Source of the DNA: Pseudomonadota bacterium
Lineage (GTDB): Bacteria; Pseudomonadota; Gammaproteobacteria; Steroidobacterales; Steroidobacteraceae
Direction of reading: 5' to 3'
Assembly: GCA_023417315.1 (NCBI GenBank)
Contig: JAEZFW010000008.1
Location: 1-64,000 of the forward strand
Length of the DNA stretch: 64,000 nt
Position 1 is the first letter of the stretch. Each line of letters starts with the position of its first letter. A program made the position numbers and the translations under genes. The notes beneath the pieces are model-generated. The model made no database searches. It was given only the letters and a program-made list of their open reading frames with translations, and was not told the DNA's origin. Shown in pieces: positions 17,289 to 24,540 of this stretch.

Positions 17289-17918
17289 ATGCGCCTCAAA
17301 GGCACTCTCGTCGAATGGAACGACTCCCGCGGCTTCGGCTTCCTCGAACCCGCCGGCGGCGGTGAGCGAACGTTCTGCCATATCAGTCAGTTCGCGCGGC
17401 GCGCGAAGAGACCGATGCTCGGCGAGCGAGTCACGTATGAGTTGTCGCGCGATGAGCGCGGTCGGTTGCGTGCGGCGAAGATTCAGCCGATCGCAATGTC
17501 CAAAGCGAAGCCGGCAGCTAAGGAGAAGGAGAAAGCGTCCACGCTTTCCCCCTGGGTTGCGGTCGCAGGCTCCCTACTCTTCGTCGGTCTCGTTGCCGGG
17601 CTGGCATTCATGGGCCGGGTGCCGATTCTTGTGCCAGCCATTTACGTCGCACTCTCGGGCATCACCATCTTCGCCTACGCCTTCGACAAGAGCGCCGCAA
17701 TGAACAAGAAATGGCGAACACAAGAACAGACCTTGCACCTGCTCTCGCTACTCGGCGGCTGGCCCGGCGCGTGGTTCGCGCAGCTCGCGTTCCGGCATAA
17801 GACGAAGAAGACGTCGTTCGTCGTTACCTTCGTCGCATCCATCATTATCAATCTTGTGGCGCTCGGGTGGGTCGTCATCAATCCCGAGATACTCGCGTCC
17901 ATCATCCGCGACTATTAG
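17289..17918 (+). CDS. Cold-shock-domain plus DUF1294 membrane protein
   Basis: A 209-residue fusion. Residues 1-65 are a cold-shock (OB-fold) domain: GTLVEWNDSRGFGFLEP matches RNP-1 (GFGFL), followed by FCHISQF, the RNP-2-like stretch. After a Lys-rich linker come three to four membrane helices forming DUF1294 (PAIYVALSGITIFAYAFDKSAA, LLSLLGGWPGAWFAQLAFRHKT). This architecture is common in proteobacteria. It suggests a membrane-anchored nucleic-acid-binding protein of unknown role. The start at 17289 has AAGGA upstream, contributed by repeat A1. The final base pair of the TAG stop is shared with the first unit of repeat B1. Confidence 0.9.
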   Translation: MRLKGTLVEWNDSRGFGFLEPAGGGERTFCHISQFARRAKRPMLGERVTYELSRDERGRLRAAKIQPIAMSKAKPAAKEKEKASTLSPWVAVAGSLLFVGLVAGLAFMGRVPILVPAIYVALSGITIFAYAFDKSAAMNKKWRTQEQTLHLLSLLGGWPGAWFAQLAFRHKTKKTSFVVTFVASIIINLVALGWVVINPEILASIIRDY

Positions 17919-18056
17919 CTTTCGCTAGAAAGCTGCCGCTAGAAAGGCGCAGATGCGCCGAGAAAGCTCCCGCTAGACAGAGGCAAACTGGACCCATCTA
18001 GCGACTGCTCTCTAGCGCAGCCATCGGCGGACCTGTCTAGCGGTAGCGTTTCTTCG
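17916..18056. repeat. Palindrome array, family B, copy 1
   Basis: Left half: AGCTNNCGCTAGA units around a GGCGC...GCGCC hairpin. Right half: the inverse units TCTAGCGNNAGC. The first AG overlaps the TAG stop of the DUF1294 gene. It fills the gap between two convergent genes and can fold into a large branched hairpin. Confidence 0.85.
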
Positions 18057-18068
18057 AGAGGCACTGTT

Positions 18069-18608
18069 CTACTCTTTGGGCCAATCCGCAAATCCTATGG
18101 GTCGCCTCTTCCGTGGCTCCGGCGGACTCATCAGCTCGCGAATCGCATCAAAAACCACTCTGAACTGAGAGTCGTATTTCCGCTCGAGCGCGTCCAGTTT
18201 GCGTGAAAGCTCTGCGTTGGACGCAAGAATGCGGCGAAGGCGGACGAATGCACGCATGATCTCGATATTCACTTGGATGGCACGTTCGCTGCGCAGCACG
18301 CTTGCCAACATTGCGACACCCTGTTCGGTGAACGCATACGGACGCGATCGCCGGGCGCCACCCCAGCTTGAAATCACAGTTTGTGATTTCAAGATCTCAA
18401 ACTCGCTCGACGTGAGCTGGAACATGAAATCGGGAGGGAAGCGGGCCGAATTGCGCTTCACGGCCTGAACAAGAACCCGCGGCTGGACATCGTACAGCGC
18501 AGCAAGATGACTGCTTAGCATCACCTTCTGGCGTCGCAAGACAAAGATCCGAGACTCGATGGCTTCACTCGCCATCCACTGCTTCGGTTCCAGACTCCTT
18601 CTGGCCAT
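18069..18608 (-). CDS. ORF6N-domain DNA-binding protein
   Basis: A 179-residue protein with an ORF6N (KilA-N related) domain in its first 100 residues: ESRIFVLRRQKVMLSSHLAA, LYDVQPRVLVQAVKRN, FPPDFMFQLT, PYAFTEQGVAMLASVL. A basic helical tail follows (LSRKLDALERKYD). Such proteins are phage-type antirepressors or chromosomal relatives that bind DNA. ATG 18608 directly after AAGGAGGAGCA is clearly the start, and the longer frame upstream is not needed. It is a single-gene unit between B1 and B2. A phage or plasmid origin is likely, but nothing else of a prophage remains nearby. Confidence 0.88.
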   Translation of the reverse strand: MARRSLEPKQWMASEAIESRIFVLRRQKVMLSSHLAALYDVQPRVLVQAVKRNSARFPPDFMFQLTSSEFEILKSQTVISSWGGARRSRPYAFTEQGVAMLASVLRSERAIQVNIEIMRAFVRLRRILASNAELSRKLDALERKYDSQFRVVFDAIRELMSPPEPRKRRPIGFADWPKE

Positions 18609-18735
18609 TGCTCCTCCTTGAGCACGCATTACCGCGTCGATCGCGGCTTCGCATGCAAGGTACCGCGCTGCTCTGCCCGAGACAAGCAGACAGTAGTCCA
18701 AATCGGTAGGCTGGTGCAGAGAAAGGAGTATTAGT

Positions 18736-18984
18736 GTCGATGGGAAGCTGCCGCTGGAAAGGCACGATGGTGCCGAGAAAGCTGTCGCTAGACAGACCCG
18801 AATAAGACGTTAGCTACCGCTAGAAAGCTGCCGCTAGCAGGGCGCCGGTGCGCCGAGATAGCTACCGCTAGACAGAGGTTCATGCGATCTGACCAGCGGC
18901 AGCTTTCTAACGCAGCCACCGGCGAAGCCTTCTAGCGGTAGCCCTCTAGCGTAGCCACCGGCGAAGCTATCCAGCGACAGTCGA
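18736..18984. repeat. Palindrome array, family B, copy 2 (extended)
   Basis: The longest B copy. Two left-half modules (GGCAC...GTGCC and GGCGC...GCGCC hairpins flanked by AGCTNNCGCTAGA) are followed by a double right half (CCAGCGGCAGCTTTCTA and repeats of TCTAGCGNNAGC). It lies between the ORF6N gene and the end of ccdB. Confidence 0.85.
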
Positions 18985-18985
18985 A

Positions 18986-19303
18986 TCAAATCCCGGTGAT
19001 CAGAAAATCCAGAGCCGCGATGATGTCGTTTCGGTGCTCCGCGGCAGATGCGACTTCGGAGCCCAGATCGTCGAGGGAAATGCCTGCGAGCTGCGGGACC
19101 AACATGATGAACTTCTGCCCGTCTACTTCGAGCACCGGTGTCAGGTTCTTGATCGGCTTCTTTCCTAACGCCGTGAGCTTCACGAGCGGAACGACGACCC
19201 GTGTTCCTAGGTCGCGCAGCAAGTTCGATTGAACATCTACCAAGTAGGGGTACGCCGTTCTCGTCTTGGGATTCTTGTTCTTATAGACGGAGAACTGAGC
19301 CAT
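18986..19303 (-). CDS. ccdB: CcdB-family toxin
   Basis: A 105-residue type II toxin, expected to poison DNA gyrase. The sequence follows CcdB throughout: MAQFSVYKNKN at the start, TAYPYLVDVQSNLL, TRVVVPLVKL, LTPVLEVDGQKFIMLVPQLAGI, and an aliphatic end (DFLITGI) where CcdB carries the gyrase-contacting C-terminus. Its ATG (19303-19301) overlaps the TAA of the antitoxin by one base (TAATG), the usual translational coupling. The pair sits between B2 and B3 and is probably autoregulated by CcdA-CcdB binding near the antitoxin start. Confidence 0.93.
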   Translation of the reverse strand: MAQFSVYKNKNPKTRTAYPYLVDVQSNLLRDLGTRVVVPLVKLTALGKKPIKNLTPVLEVDGQKFIMLVPQLAGISLDDLGSEVASAAEHRNDIIAALDFLITGI

Positions 19304-19548
19304 TAGAAGCTCCGCATTCCGTCCGATGCAACGCCATTCTCTTCGGCAAATTCGTTGTAGGCAGCGATTGCATCGCTGTTCTCTCGTACCCAATGCTCCC
19401 GTTTAGCCGCGGCGACCTTTTCGGCCAAGGCTTCTTCGAGCACTGCGGATAGGTTCACGCCAGCATCGCGAGCGGCGTGCAAGAGGTCTCGATTGATACT
19501 CAGGTTGGTCGCCTGTTTGGGCGCCTTGCGGTCGTAGACGTAGCTCAT
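19303..19548 (-). CDS. ccdA: CcdA-family antitoxin
   Basis: An 81-residue antitoxin with the CcdA layout: a ribbon-helix-helix N-terminus (APKQATNLSINRDLLHAARD, then NLSAVLEEALAEKV) and an acidic C-terminal tail (VRENSDAIAAYNEFAEENG) that wraps the toxin. ATG at 19548 (MSYVYDRK) gives a normal length. A longer frame to 19614 would read through a structured repeat that recurs at 23010 and is therefore rejected. It forms a one-base-overlapping operon with ccdB. Confidence 0.93.
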   Translation of the reverse strand: MSYVYDRKAPKQATNLSINRDLLHAARDAGVNLSAVLEEALAEKVAAAKREHWVRENSDAIAAYNEFAEENGVASDGMRSF

Positions 19549-19561
19549 ATGGCGCACATCG

Positions 19562-19603
19562 TATACGCATGACTCGTGCGCATCAAGGCTGCGCACGATA
19601 GGA
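19562..19603. repeat. Nested short palindrome upstream of ccdA (also at 23008-23050)
   Basis: CGCATGACTCGTGCGCATCA followed by AGGCTGCGCACGATAGGACGG. The same segment with a few changes occurs at 23008-23050, upstream of the SnoaL-like gene. Each copy holds a CATGACTCRTG palindrome and a second stem (GCGCA...TGCGC or GCACC...GGTGC). Stem changes are partly compensated. It may be a small repeat family, or an operator shared by the two promoters. Confidence 0.5.
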
Positions 19604-19624
19604 CGGGCCGGCACGAATGATGTG

Positions 19625-19857
19625 AGCTCCCGCTAGAAAGCTTCCGCTAGAGGCGCAGTGCGCCGAGAGAGCTATCGCTAGACAGAAGACGCTCCGCGCC
19701 GAGAGCTCCCGCTAGATAAGCGCACTTGCGCCGAGAAAGCTCCCGCTAAACAGAAACGTCTGAACCAGCGGCAGCTTTCTAGCGTAGCCACCGGCGAAGC
19801 CTTCTAGCGATAGCCCTCTAGCGTAGCCATCCGGCGAAGCTTTCTAGCGAAGCTCGT
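19625..19857. repeat. Palindrome array, family B, copy 3
   Basis: Three left-half modules (AGCTNNCGCTAGA with GGCGC...GCGCC-type hairpins), then CCAGCGGCAGCTTTCTA and three inverse units TCTAGCG. It occupies the divergent gap between ccdA and the 106-residue gene at 19923. Confidence 0.85.
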
Positions 19858-19922
19858 ACGTATGTACGTAGCGCGCACCGACTCCTTGCACTACGGTGAC
19901 AGCAACTGCAAAGGAGGTTGCC

Positions 19923-20243
19923 ATGCCTACCATGACCGGCTCGATCTGGGCGCAGAACATCGGCTTCCGCATCGTGAGTGGTCCGCTCAGCGATGACGTC
20001 ACGCTGGGATTCAACAATCGCGACATCACCGCAGACGCTGCGTTGAGCTTGCTGACGCACACGACTTCCAACATCTGGGTTGAGTGTGGTTTCTCGCGTG
20101 TGATCAGCAATGGCCAGCTCGAGGAGTTCGATCCTCCCTTGCCGCGCCTGCAGCGTAACAACGTTACGAGCATTACGTTCCGCACATCAGCTTCATCGAA
20201 CTGCATGGTGCGGTCACGGTGGGTCATCAACGTCTGGGAGTAG
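19923..20243 (+). CDS. Uncharacterised 106-residue protein, first gene of a two-gene unit
   Basis: I do not recognise this protein. It starts MPTMTGSIWAQNIGFRIVSG after a strong AAGGAGG five bases upstream. It looks soluble, with alternating beta-strand-like segments (VTLGFNNRDI, NIWVECGFSRVISNG, NVTSITFRTSASS) and a final aromatic strand (VINVWE). There is no signal peptide or membrane helix. The next gene begins four bases after its stop, so the two are probably an operon. With CcdAB on one side and an XRE regulator on the other, a toxin-antitoxin or plasmid-type role is possible but unsupported by motif. Confidence 0.7.
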   Translation: MPTMTGSIWAQNIGFRIVSGPLSDDVTLGFNNRDITADAALSLLTHTTSNIWVECGFSRVISNGQLEEFDPPLPRLQRNNVTSITFRTSASSNCMVRSRWVINVWE

Positions 20244-20247
20244 CGTC

Positions 20248-20589
20248 ATGTCCAAATCGCGGAAGGCGGATCTGGAGCTGCATCTCAAGCGCTCCTTCGT
20301 CGCGTACGACGCGCGTACAGGCGACCTGTTGCACGTTCACGAGTTCCTGAGCGAGTCAGATCCTTGCGGCGGGCCCGAGCAAGTGTGGGATCCGGAGGCC
20401 GTGCGTCAGATGGCTGCGCGGGATTTCGAATCGCGCGACATCAAAGTTCTTGAGGTGCCGCGCGGCATGGGAGGACGGGAAGATTATTCGTATCGCGTCG
20501 ATCTGAAGAACGGGAACGTTATCGAGGTTGAGCGGCCGAGGCAGCGGTTTCGGGATTTTGTCAGGGAGACGGCGAAAAGAACGAAATGA
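20248..20589 (+). CDS. Uncharacterised 113-residue protein, second gene of the unit
   Basis: Unrecognised. ATG 20248 lies four bases after the stop of the preceding gene. The protein is hydrophilic. It begins with a basic segment (SKSRKADLELHLKRSF), continues with HVHEFLSESDPCGGPEQVWDP, EAVRQMAARDFE and IKVLEVPRG, and ends in a basic tail (RQRFRDFVRETAKRTK). The order resembles a small nucleic-acid or protein-binding fold, but no family name can be given. It ends at family A array 2. Confidence 0.68.
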   Translation: MSKSRKADLELHLKRSFVAYDARTGDLLHVHEFLSESDPCGGPEQVWDPEAVRQMAARDFESRDIKVLEVPRGMGGREDYSYRVDLKNGNVIEVERPRQRFRDFVRETAKRTK

Positions 20590-20900
20590 GAGCGAAGAAG
20601 GCCGGACGCACTATCGACGTCAAGGGGGCCGAGCTTCGTCGGCAAGCCGGCCGAGCGTTGTCGGCAAGCGGGCCTGGCGGCAAGCCAGACAAAGAAAATG
20701 AGAGCCGAGCTCCGCCGGCACGAAAGCCTCACGGCAGGAGAGCCGCACTATCGACGGCATGAGAGCCTGGCGGCAAGACAGAGTAAGAGAGAGAGACCGC
20801 TAGACGCGCTGGCGACGTCAAGCGAGCCGAGCTGCGTCGGCAAGCCGGCCGAGCGTTGTCGGCAAGCGGGCCGCGCGGCAAGCCAGAGAAAAATATTGAA
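20590..20900. repeat. Palindrome arrays, family A, copies 2 and 3
   Basis: Repeated GCCGAGCNNNGTCGGC, GCCTGGCGGC and GCCGCACTATCGACGGC hairpins with AAGCC/AAAGCC spacers. Each of three subunits ends CAGACAAAGAAA, AGACAGAGTAAG or CCAGAGAAAAA. The 5' subunits are a variant in which GACGTCAAG spacers replace part of the hairpins. No gene is present between 20590 and 20930. Confidence 0.8.
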
Positions 20901-20930
20901 CGCAGAGCGGGTGTCGGCGAGCCAGGCGAT

Positions 20931-21224
20931 TCACGCTGCGCGCTTCAGCCTGATCTCCGGTCGTAAACCTGCGCGCGTGGCGAGGACTAGGAGCATGTCG
21001 AGGCTGAACTTCTCCCATTTGCCGCGCGTCAAGTCACTCACTCGCGACTGAGTGATGCCGATCTCTTGTGCAGCACGCACCTGAGTCCAGCCCTTCTGCT
21101 CAATAAGTAGGCGCAGCTCGCCGAGCAATTGCGAGCGCATTGATAGGATAAGGGCTTCCTCCGGTTCGAAGCCGAGATCCAGGAATACGTTTCCGCTCGA
21201 CTTTGTGCTCTTCCGCTTCTTCAT
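20931..21224 (-). CDS. XRE-family helix-turn-helix regulator
   Basis: A 97-residue DNA-binding protein with a Cro/C1-type HTH: LLGELRLLIEQKGWTQVRAA, QEIGITQSRVSDLTRGK, WEKFSLDMLLVLATRAGLRP. This version (conserved QSRVSDLxRGK) is the kind that partners RelE/HigB-like toxins, but no recognisable toxin frame lies upstream. It is an orphan, or its partner has been lost. The start is ATG 21224 (MKKRKSTKSS), with only a weak GGAAG before it. The upstream 21300-21345 stretch is AT-rich (TATATAAAAATTTAG on the plus strand), the best promoter candidate. Confidence 0.85.
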   Translation of the reverse strand: MKKRKSTKSSGNVFLDLGFEPEEALILSMRSQLLGELRLLIEQKGWTQVRAAQEIGITQSRVSDLTRGKWEKFSLDMLLVLATRAGLRPEIRLKRAA

Positions 21225-21367
21225 AGTCAGCTTCCAATCTGGGTGTACCGTCGTCGAGCCAAGTCCAAGTCTCGCTGCGCTGTACTTTGGCCGCACGCCG
21301 CCTTGCGGCTCGAGCAGTATATAAAAATTTAGATAATGCGCAAAGCAACCCACACTACCGACGGCGC

Positions 21368-21505
21368 ATGAGCTATCGCTAGAATGCTGCCGCTAGAAAG
21401 ACGCGTTGCGCCGAGCAAGCTATCGCTAGACAGAAACCCCTGAATCCAGCGGTAGCTCTCTAGCGTAGCCACCGGCGAAGCTCTCTGCCGCCCAGTTCCG
21501 GCCTA
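21368..21505. repeat. Palindrome array, family B, copy 4 (shortest)
   Basis: One left-half module (GCTATCGCTAGA, GACGCGTTGCGCC, GCTATCGCTAGACAGA) and one right half (CCAGCGGTAGCTCTCTAGCG and CCACCGGCGAAGC). Its distal end (GCCTAGCGCG) contains the TAG stop of the Fic gene at 21503-21505. Confidence 0.8.
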
Positions 21506-22768
21506 GCGCGTACCGCGAGATTTCTTCTTCGATCGAGTGATTCGCGCGCGACTTTGCGTTCGCTGTGTCTCGACCGGCTCTGCTCTCCTCGCCTCGCTCA
21601 TCGGCGCCGCATCTTCCAGATCAGTTCCGGCGCGAAGAAGGTCGAGATACTGTTGATACGCGAATGATCGGCTGCGTTGGCGACCGGTCATCTCGCGCAG
21701 AATGCCCGCATCGACGAGCGCGTCGACTGCGCGGCCGGCGGTCGGCTTCGTGGTCTCGAGGATCCGCATGATCGAGTTGATCGTGACAATGGGATTGCGC
21801 GGCAACGATTCGAACAGGCGAACCGCCGCGAGCGAGCTCGAGGATGACTCCAGGACGCGCGCCCTATCGGAGTTGACGGTTGCGTACAGCTTGCGCGCGG
21901 TATCGACCGCTTCTTCTCCGATCGTTGCCACGCCATCCAAGAAGAAATCGAGCCAGCCCTCCCAATCTCCATCGTTGCGCACCGCGCCGAGCCGGCGGTA
22001 GTACTCCGCTTGGTGGCGTTTGAAATGCAAGCTCAAGTAGAGCAGCGGATGCGCGAGCACCTTCCAGTGCTCCAACAACAAAGAAACGAGCAGGCGCCCG
22101 ATACGGCCATTGCCGTCGAGATACGGATGGATCGTTTCGAATTGAACGTGTGCGAGACCTGCGCGAGCAATCGGGTGGATCGCGTCATCGCTGTGAAAAT
22201 ACCGCTCGAGCGAACCGAGCAGCTCCGACACTCGATTGGGCGGTGGCGGAACGAACACCGCATTGCCAGGTCGCGATCCGCCGATCCAATTCTGCGTGCG
22301 CCGAACTTCACCCGACGACTTGTGTGCACCACGAACACCTTGCATCAGTCGGCGATGAATCCCATTCAGCAACCGAACGGAGACCGGCAGGCCTTTCGGC
22401 GCGCTTAACTGGTCACGCGCATACTTCAGCGCATCGATGTAGTTGCAGACTTCCTGGATGTCCGCCGTAGATTCCTTCTCCTCGCTCTCGAACTGAAACA
22501 GATCGACTAAGGTGGCTTGGGTCCCCTCGATCTGGGATGACACGACAGCTTCCTTGCGCACGAAAGCGTATAGGAACCAATCGACCGAAGGCACCATCTC
22601 GGCTGCGAGGTCGAGTCGGCGCACCGCATGCTCCGCAGCCTGCAATCGAGCGGATAAGCGGTTCAGGTCTAGCGGCGGGTCCGATACAGGCAAGGAGCGC
22701 GGCACGAACGCATCGACGCGCTCCCCACCAACAACGGTTGGTTCTGTCTCACCCGTAATACGTTTCAT
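21503..22768 (-). CDS. Fic-family AMP-transferase with self-inhibitory helix and C-terminal winged helix
   Basis: A 421-residue Fic protein. The N-terminal inhibitory motif VVSSQIEGTQ (S/T-x-x-x-E) lies near residue 77 and would block ATP binding until relieved (class II). The catalytic loop HPYLDGNGRIGR near 213 is a complete HPFx(D/E)GNGRxxR motif, so AMP transfer from ATP to a target hydroxyl is expected. The C-terminal 110 residues (NSIMRILETTKPTAGRAVDA) form a winged-helix-like domain, then a basic tail. Such Fic proteins often repress their own promoter, and a palindrome lies 18 bp upstream of the start. The last codons and TAG fall in repeat B4. Confidence 0.93.
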   Translation of the reverse strand: MKRITGETEPTVVGGERVDAFVPRSLPVSDPPLDLNRLSARLQAAEHAVRRLDLAAEMVPSVDWFLYAFVRKEAVVSSQIEGTQATLVDLFQFESEEKESTADIQEVCNYIDALKYARDQLSAPKGLPVSVRLLNGIHRRLMQGVRGAHKSSGEVRRTQNWIGGSRPGNAVFVPPPPNRVSELLGSLERYFHSDDAIHPIARAGLAHVQFETIHPYLDGNGRIGRLLVSLLLEHWKVLAHPLLYLSLHFKRHQAEYYRRLGAVRNDGDWEGWLDFFLDGVATIGEEAVDTARKLYATVNSDRARVLESSSSSLAAVRLFESLPRNPIVTINSIMRILETTKPTAGRAVDALVDAGILREMTGRQRSRSFAYQQYLDLLRAGTDLEDAAPMSEARRAEPVETQRTQSRARITRSKKKSRGTR

Positions 22769-22785
22769 GCTCTTTACTAGCGTGG

Positions 22786-22800
22786 TTCGTTAGTAACGAA
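22786..22800. promoter_or_regulatory. Palindrome upstream of fic, candidate operator
   Basis: TTCGTTAGTAACGAA is a perfect palindrome about a central base. It is flanked by two copies of TCTTTACTAGCG (22771-22782 and 22802-22813), and a third half-site, CGTTACTAAGAC, follows near 22833. The cluster directly precedes the Fic start at 22768. It is the natural place for autoregulation by the winged-helix tail of that protein. Confidence 0.55.
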
Positions 22801-22847
22801 GTCTTTACTAGCGACCCGAGTAAGTCAAGGAGGCGTTACTAAGACTT

Positions 22848-22975
22848 TGAAAGCCGAGCTGCGTCGGCACGAAAGCCTATCGGCAGGAAAGACGCACTAT
22901 GGACGGTCCCCAGGGGATTTCCGTTGGTCACAAGAAAGCCTAGCGGCAGGACAGAGAAGAAAGCCCGGATCGTAG
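22848..22975. repeat. Palindrome array, family A, copy 4
   Basis: GCCGAGCTGCGTCGGC, GCCTATCGGC, a degenerate third hairpin and GCCTAGCGGC, closing AGGACAGAGAAG. The array is interrupted by CCAGGGGATTTCCGTTGGTC, a segment also found in array A5 near 24518. The gap 22769-23153 therefore holds the fic operator, this array and the short palindrome repeat at 23008, but no gene. Confidence 0.8.
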
Positions 22976-23153
22976 AGGTGAGTCATTTAATGAACTCCGC
23001 GCACACCTATCCGCATGACTCATGTGCACCAGGGTGCGCACGATATGACGGCTGCTGGGCATTCAATAGGCTCGAGCTCGACTGTCGGTCAGGGGCCTTC
23101 CCGATCGTCCTCTGGATACGGTTGGAATTCATCGCATCGCGAGGAGAGGGCTC

Positions 23154-23549
23154 ATGACCAGCAGCGCATTGCAGCTCGAAGCAGAAGTTCGAGATCTACT
23201 GACAGCCTGGACTGACGCGGTGAAGCGTCGCGACCTGCAAGGGATCTTGCAGAACCACTCGCCCGACATCGTCATGTTCGACGTCCCTCCTCCCGAGCAG
23301 CTGCGCGGGATAGACGACTACAAGAAATCTTGGGACTTGTTCTTCCAGTACTTGCCGCGCGAGGGTGGAGTGTTCGACATCACTGAGATGGAGATCGTCG
23401 CGACTGGCGATCTCGCGTTTGCGTATGGCCTCTTGCGGTGTGGAGGACACGAGCACTCCTTCCCCGTCCGCCTCACCATGTGCCTCAAGCGCGCGAATGG
23501 AGCATGGATGATCGTGCACGAGCATCATTCGGTGCCTGCGAGGGAATGA
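23154..23549 (+). CDS. SnoaL-like / NTF2-like protein (DUF4440-type)
   Basis: A 131-residue NTF2-fold protein of the SnoaL/ketosteroid-isomerase-like superfamily: LLTAWTDAVKRRDLQGILQN, SPDIVMFDVPPPEQLRGIDD, MEIVATGDLAFAYGLLRCGG and GAWMIVHEHHSVP are the typical successive elements. Members bind small hydrophobic ligands or act as isomerases or lyases. The substrate is unknown. GAGGAGAGGG lies upstream of ATG 23154. It is a single-gene unit between array A4 plus a short palindrome repeat and array B5. Confidence 0.88.
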   Translation: MTSSALQLEAEVRDLLTAWTDAVKRRDLQGILQNHSPDIVMFDVPPPEQLRGIDDYKKSWDLFFQYLPREGGVFDITEMEIVATGDLAFAYGLLRCGGHEHSFPVRLTMCLKRANGAWMIVHEHHSVPARE

Positions 23550-23553
23550 ACCA

Positions 23554-23769
23554 GCTTAGCTATCGCTAGACAGAAGGCGCTTTCGCGCCGAGAGCTATCG
23601 CTAGAAGGCTGCCGCTAGAAAGGCGCGCCGCGCCGAGAAGGCTACCGCTCGATAGAGGAAGACGGATCTGATCCAGCGTCAGCTTTCTAGCGCAGCCGAA
23701 GGCGAAGCTTTCTAGCGATAGCCTTCTAGCGTAGCCACGGGCGGAGCTTTCCAGCGGGAGCTCGCTAGC
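23554..23769. repeat. Palindrome array, family B, copy 5
   Basis: Left half: GCTATCGCTAGACAGA, GGCGCTTTCGCGCC, GCTATCGCTAGA, GGCGCGCCGCGCC. Right half: CCAGCGTCAGCTTTCTAGCG with three further TCTAGCG or TCCAGCG units. It lies between convergent genes and its last CTAG (23765-23767) is the stop codon of lepB. Confidence 0.85.
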
Positions 23770-24412
23770 GCGCGCCTGGCTTCAACACCCACACCACCTT
23801 ACCAATCATCCTCTCCTTCGGGACGAAGCCCACTTCGGCGAAACGGCTGTCGCGCGAATTGTCTCGGTTGTCGCCGAGCATGAAGAAGTGATCTTCGGGA
23901 ATGACACGATCGAAGTCCGTAGATGGCCTTGTCGGAATCCAAGCGATGGTCGCTTCTCTATTCTCGATGGTCTCTGTCGCTAGCTGATAGTCAAACCTCC
24001 CGGACTGCACGCGATCGCCTAGCGCGACGTGCACTGGAACTGCGCCGCCATTAACTGTGAGATGGCGCCCGGCCAACCTCACATGATCGCCGGGAAGGCC
24101 GATGACGCGCTTGATGTAGACGGTGCCGTCGTCGTCGATCAGGAAAGCGACGATGTCTCCTCGATCGATCCTCGCGGTCGGCTTGAGCTTGATTTTTCGG
24201 AATGGACCGGCGTTGCTGAAACCTCGCCTGTCGACCAGCAGAAACGATCCACTCGGGATGGTCGGATACATCGAGTCGGAAGGTTGACGGAACGGCTCGT
24301 AGACGAAGAGCCGAGCCGCGACCAATGCCCCAACGATGGCTACGCAGAGCGACGCGATCGCTATGCCTAAGCGGCGGGTTGAGGTTCTATTCGACTTGGT
24401 CGTCATATTCAT
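23765..24412 (-). CDS. lepB: Signal peptidase I
   Basis: A 215-residue type I signal peptidase that removes Sec/Tat signal peptides at the periplasmic face. One N-terminal helix (LGIAIASLCVAIVGALVAARLF) is followed by QPSDSMYPTI with the nucleophile Ser near 47. KRVIGLPGD follows TVYI with the general-base Lys near 101, and box E is GDNRDNSRDSRF. The start is ATG 24412 or 24406. Longer reading would run into repeat A5. It has only one membrane helix, shorter than E. coli LepB, and is likely an accessory paralogue rather than the housekeeping copy, which is often beside lepA. Context gives no dedicated substrate. Confidence 0.93.
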   Translation of the reverse strand: MNMTTKSNRTSTRRLGIAIASLCVAIVGALVAARLFVYEPFRQPSDSMYPTIPSGSFLLVDRRGFSNAGPFRKIKLKPTARIDRGDIVAFLIDDDGTVYIKRVIGLPGDHVRLAGRHLTVNGGAVPVHVALGDRVQSGRFDYQLATETIENREATIAWIPTRPSTDFDRVIPEDHFFMLGDNRDNSRDSRFAEVGFVPKERMIGKVVWVLKPGAR

Positions 24413-24413
24413 T

Positions 24414-24540
24414 TGAAAGCCGAGCGGTGTCGGCAGGAAAGCCGCACTAACGACGGCATGAGAGCCTACCGGCAGGACAGAGAAGATCGAGAACAAGGCC
24501 AGACGCATTACAACGTCCCCGCCAGGGATTTCCGTCGTCA
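24414..24540. repeat. Palindrome array, family A, copy 5
   Basis: GCCGAGCGGTGTCGGC, GCCGCACTAACGACGGC and GCCTACCGGC, then AGGACAGAGAAG. It ends with CCAGGGATTTCCGTCGTC, shared with array A4. It starts one base from the lepB start codon and runs into the 3' end of the lipoprotein gene at 24538. Confidence 0.8.

Noticed and set aside
19549..19614. N-terminal extension of ccdA
   Set aside because: It is encoded by the nested palindrome repeat also found at 23008, and CcdA proteins do not carry such a segment.
3131..23000. Prophage
   Set aside because: ORF6N, XRE and small unknown genes could suggest one, but there are no integrase, terminase, portal, capsid or tail genes.
22924..23157. 77-codon plus-strand frame ending in an ATGA overlap with the SnoaL-like gene
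   Set aside because: It runs through array A4 and the nested palindrome shared with the ccdA upstream region, so it is repeat sequence rather than a gene. The overlap appears to be coincidence.
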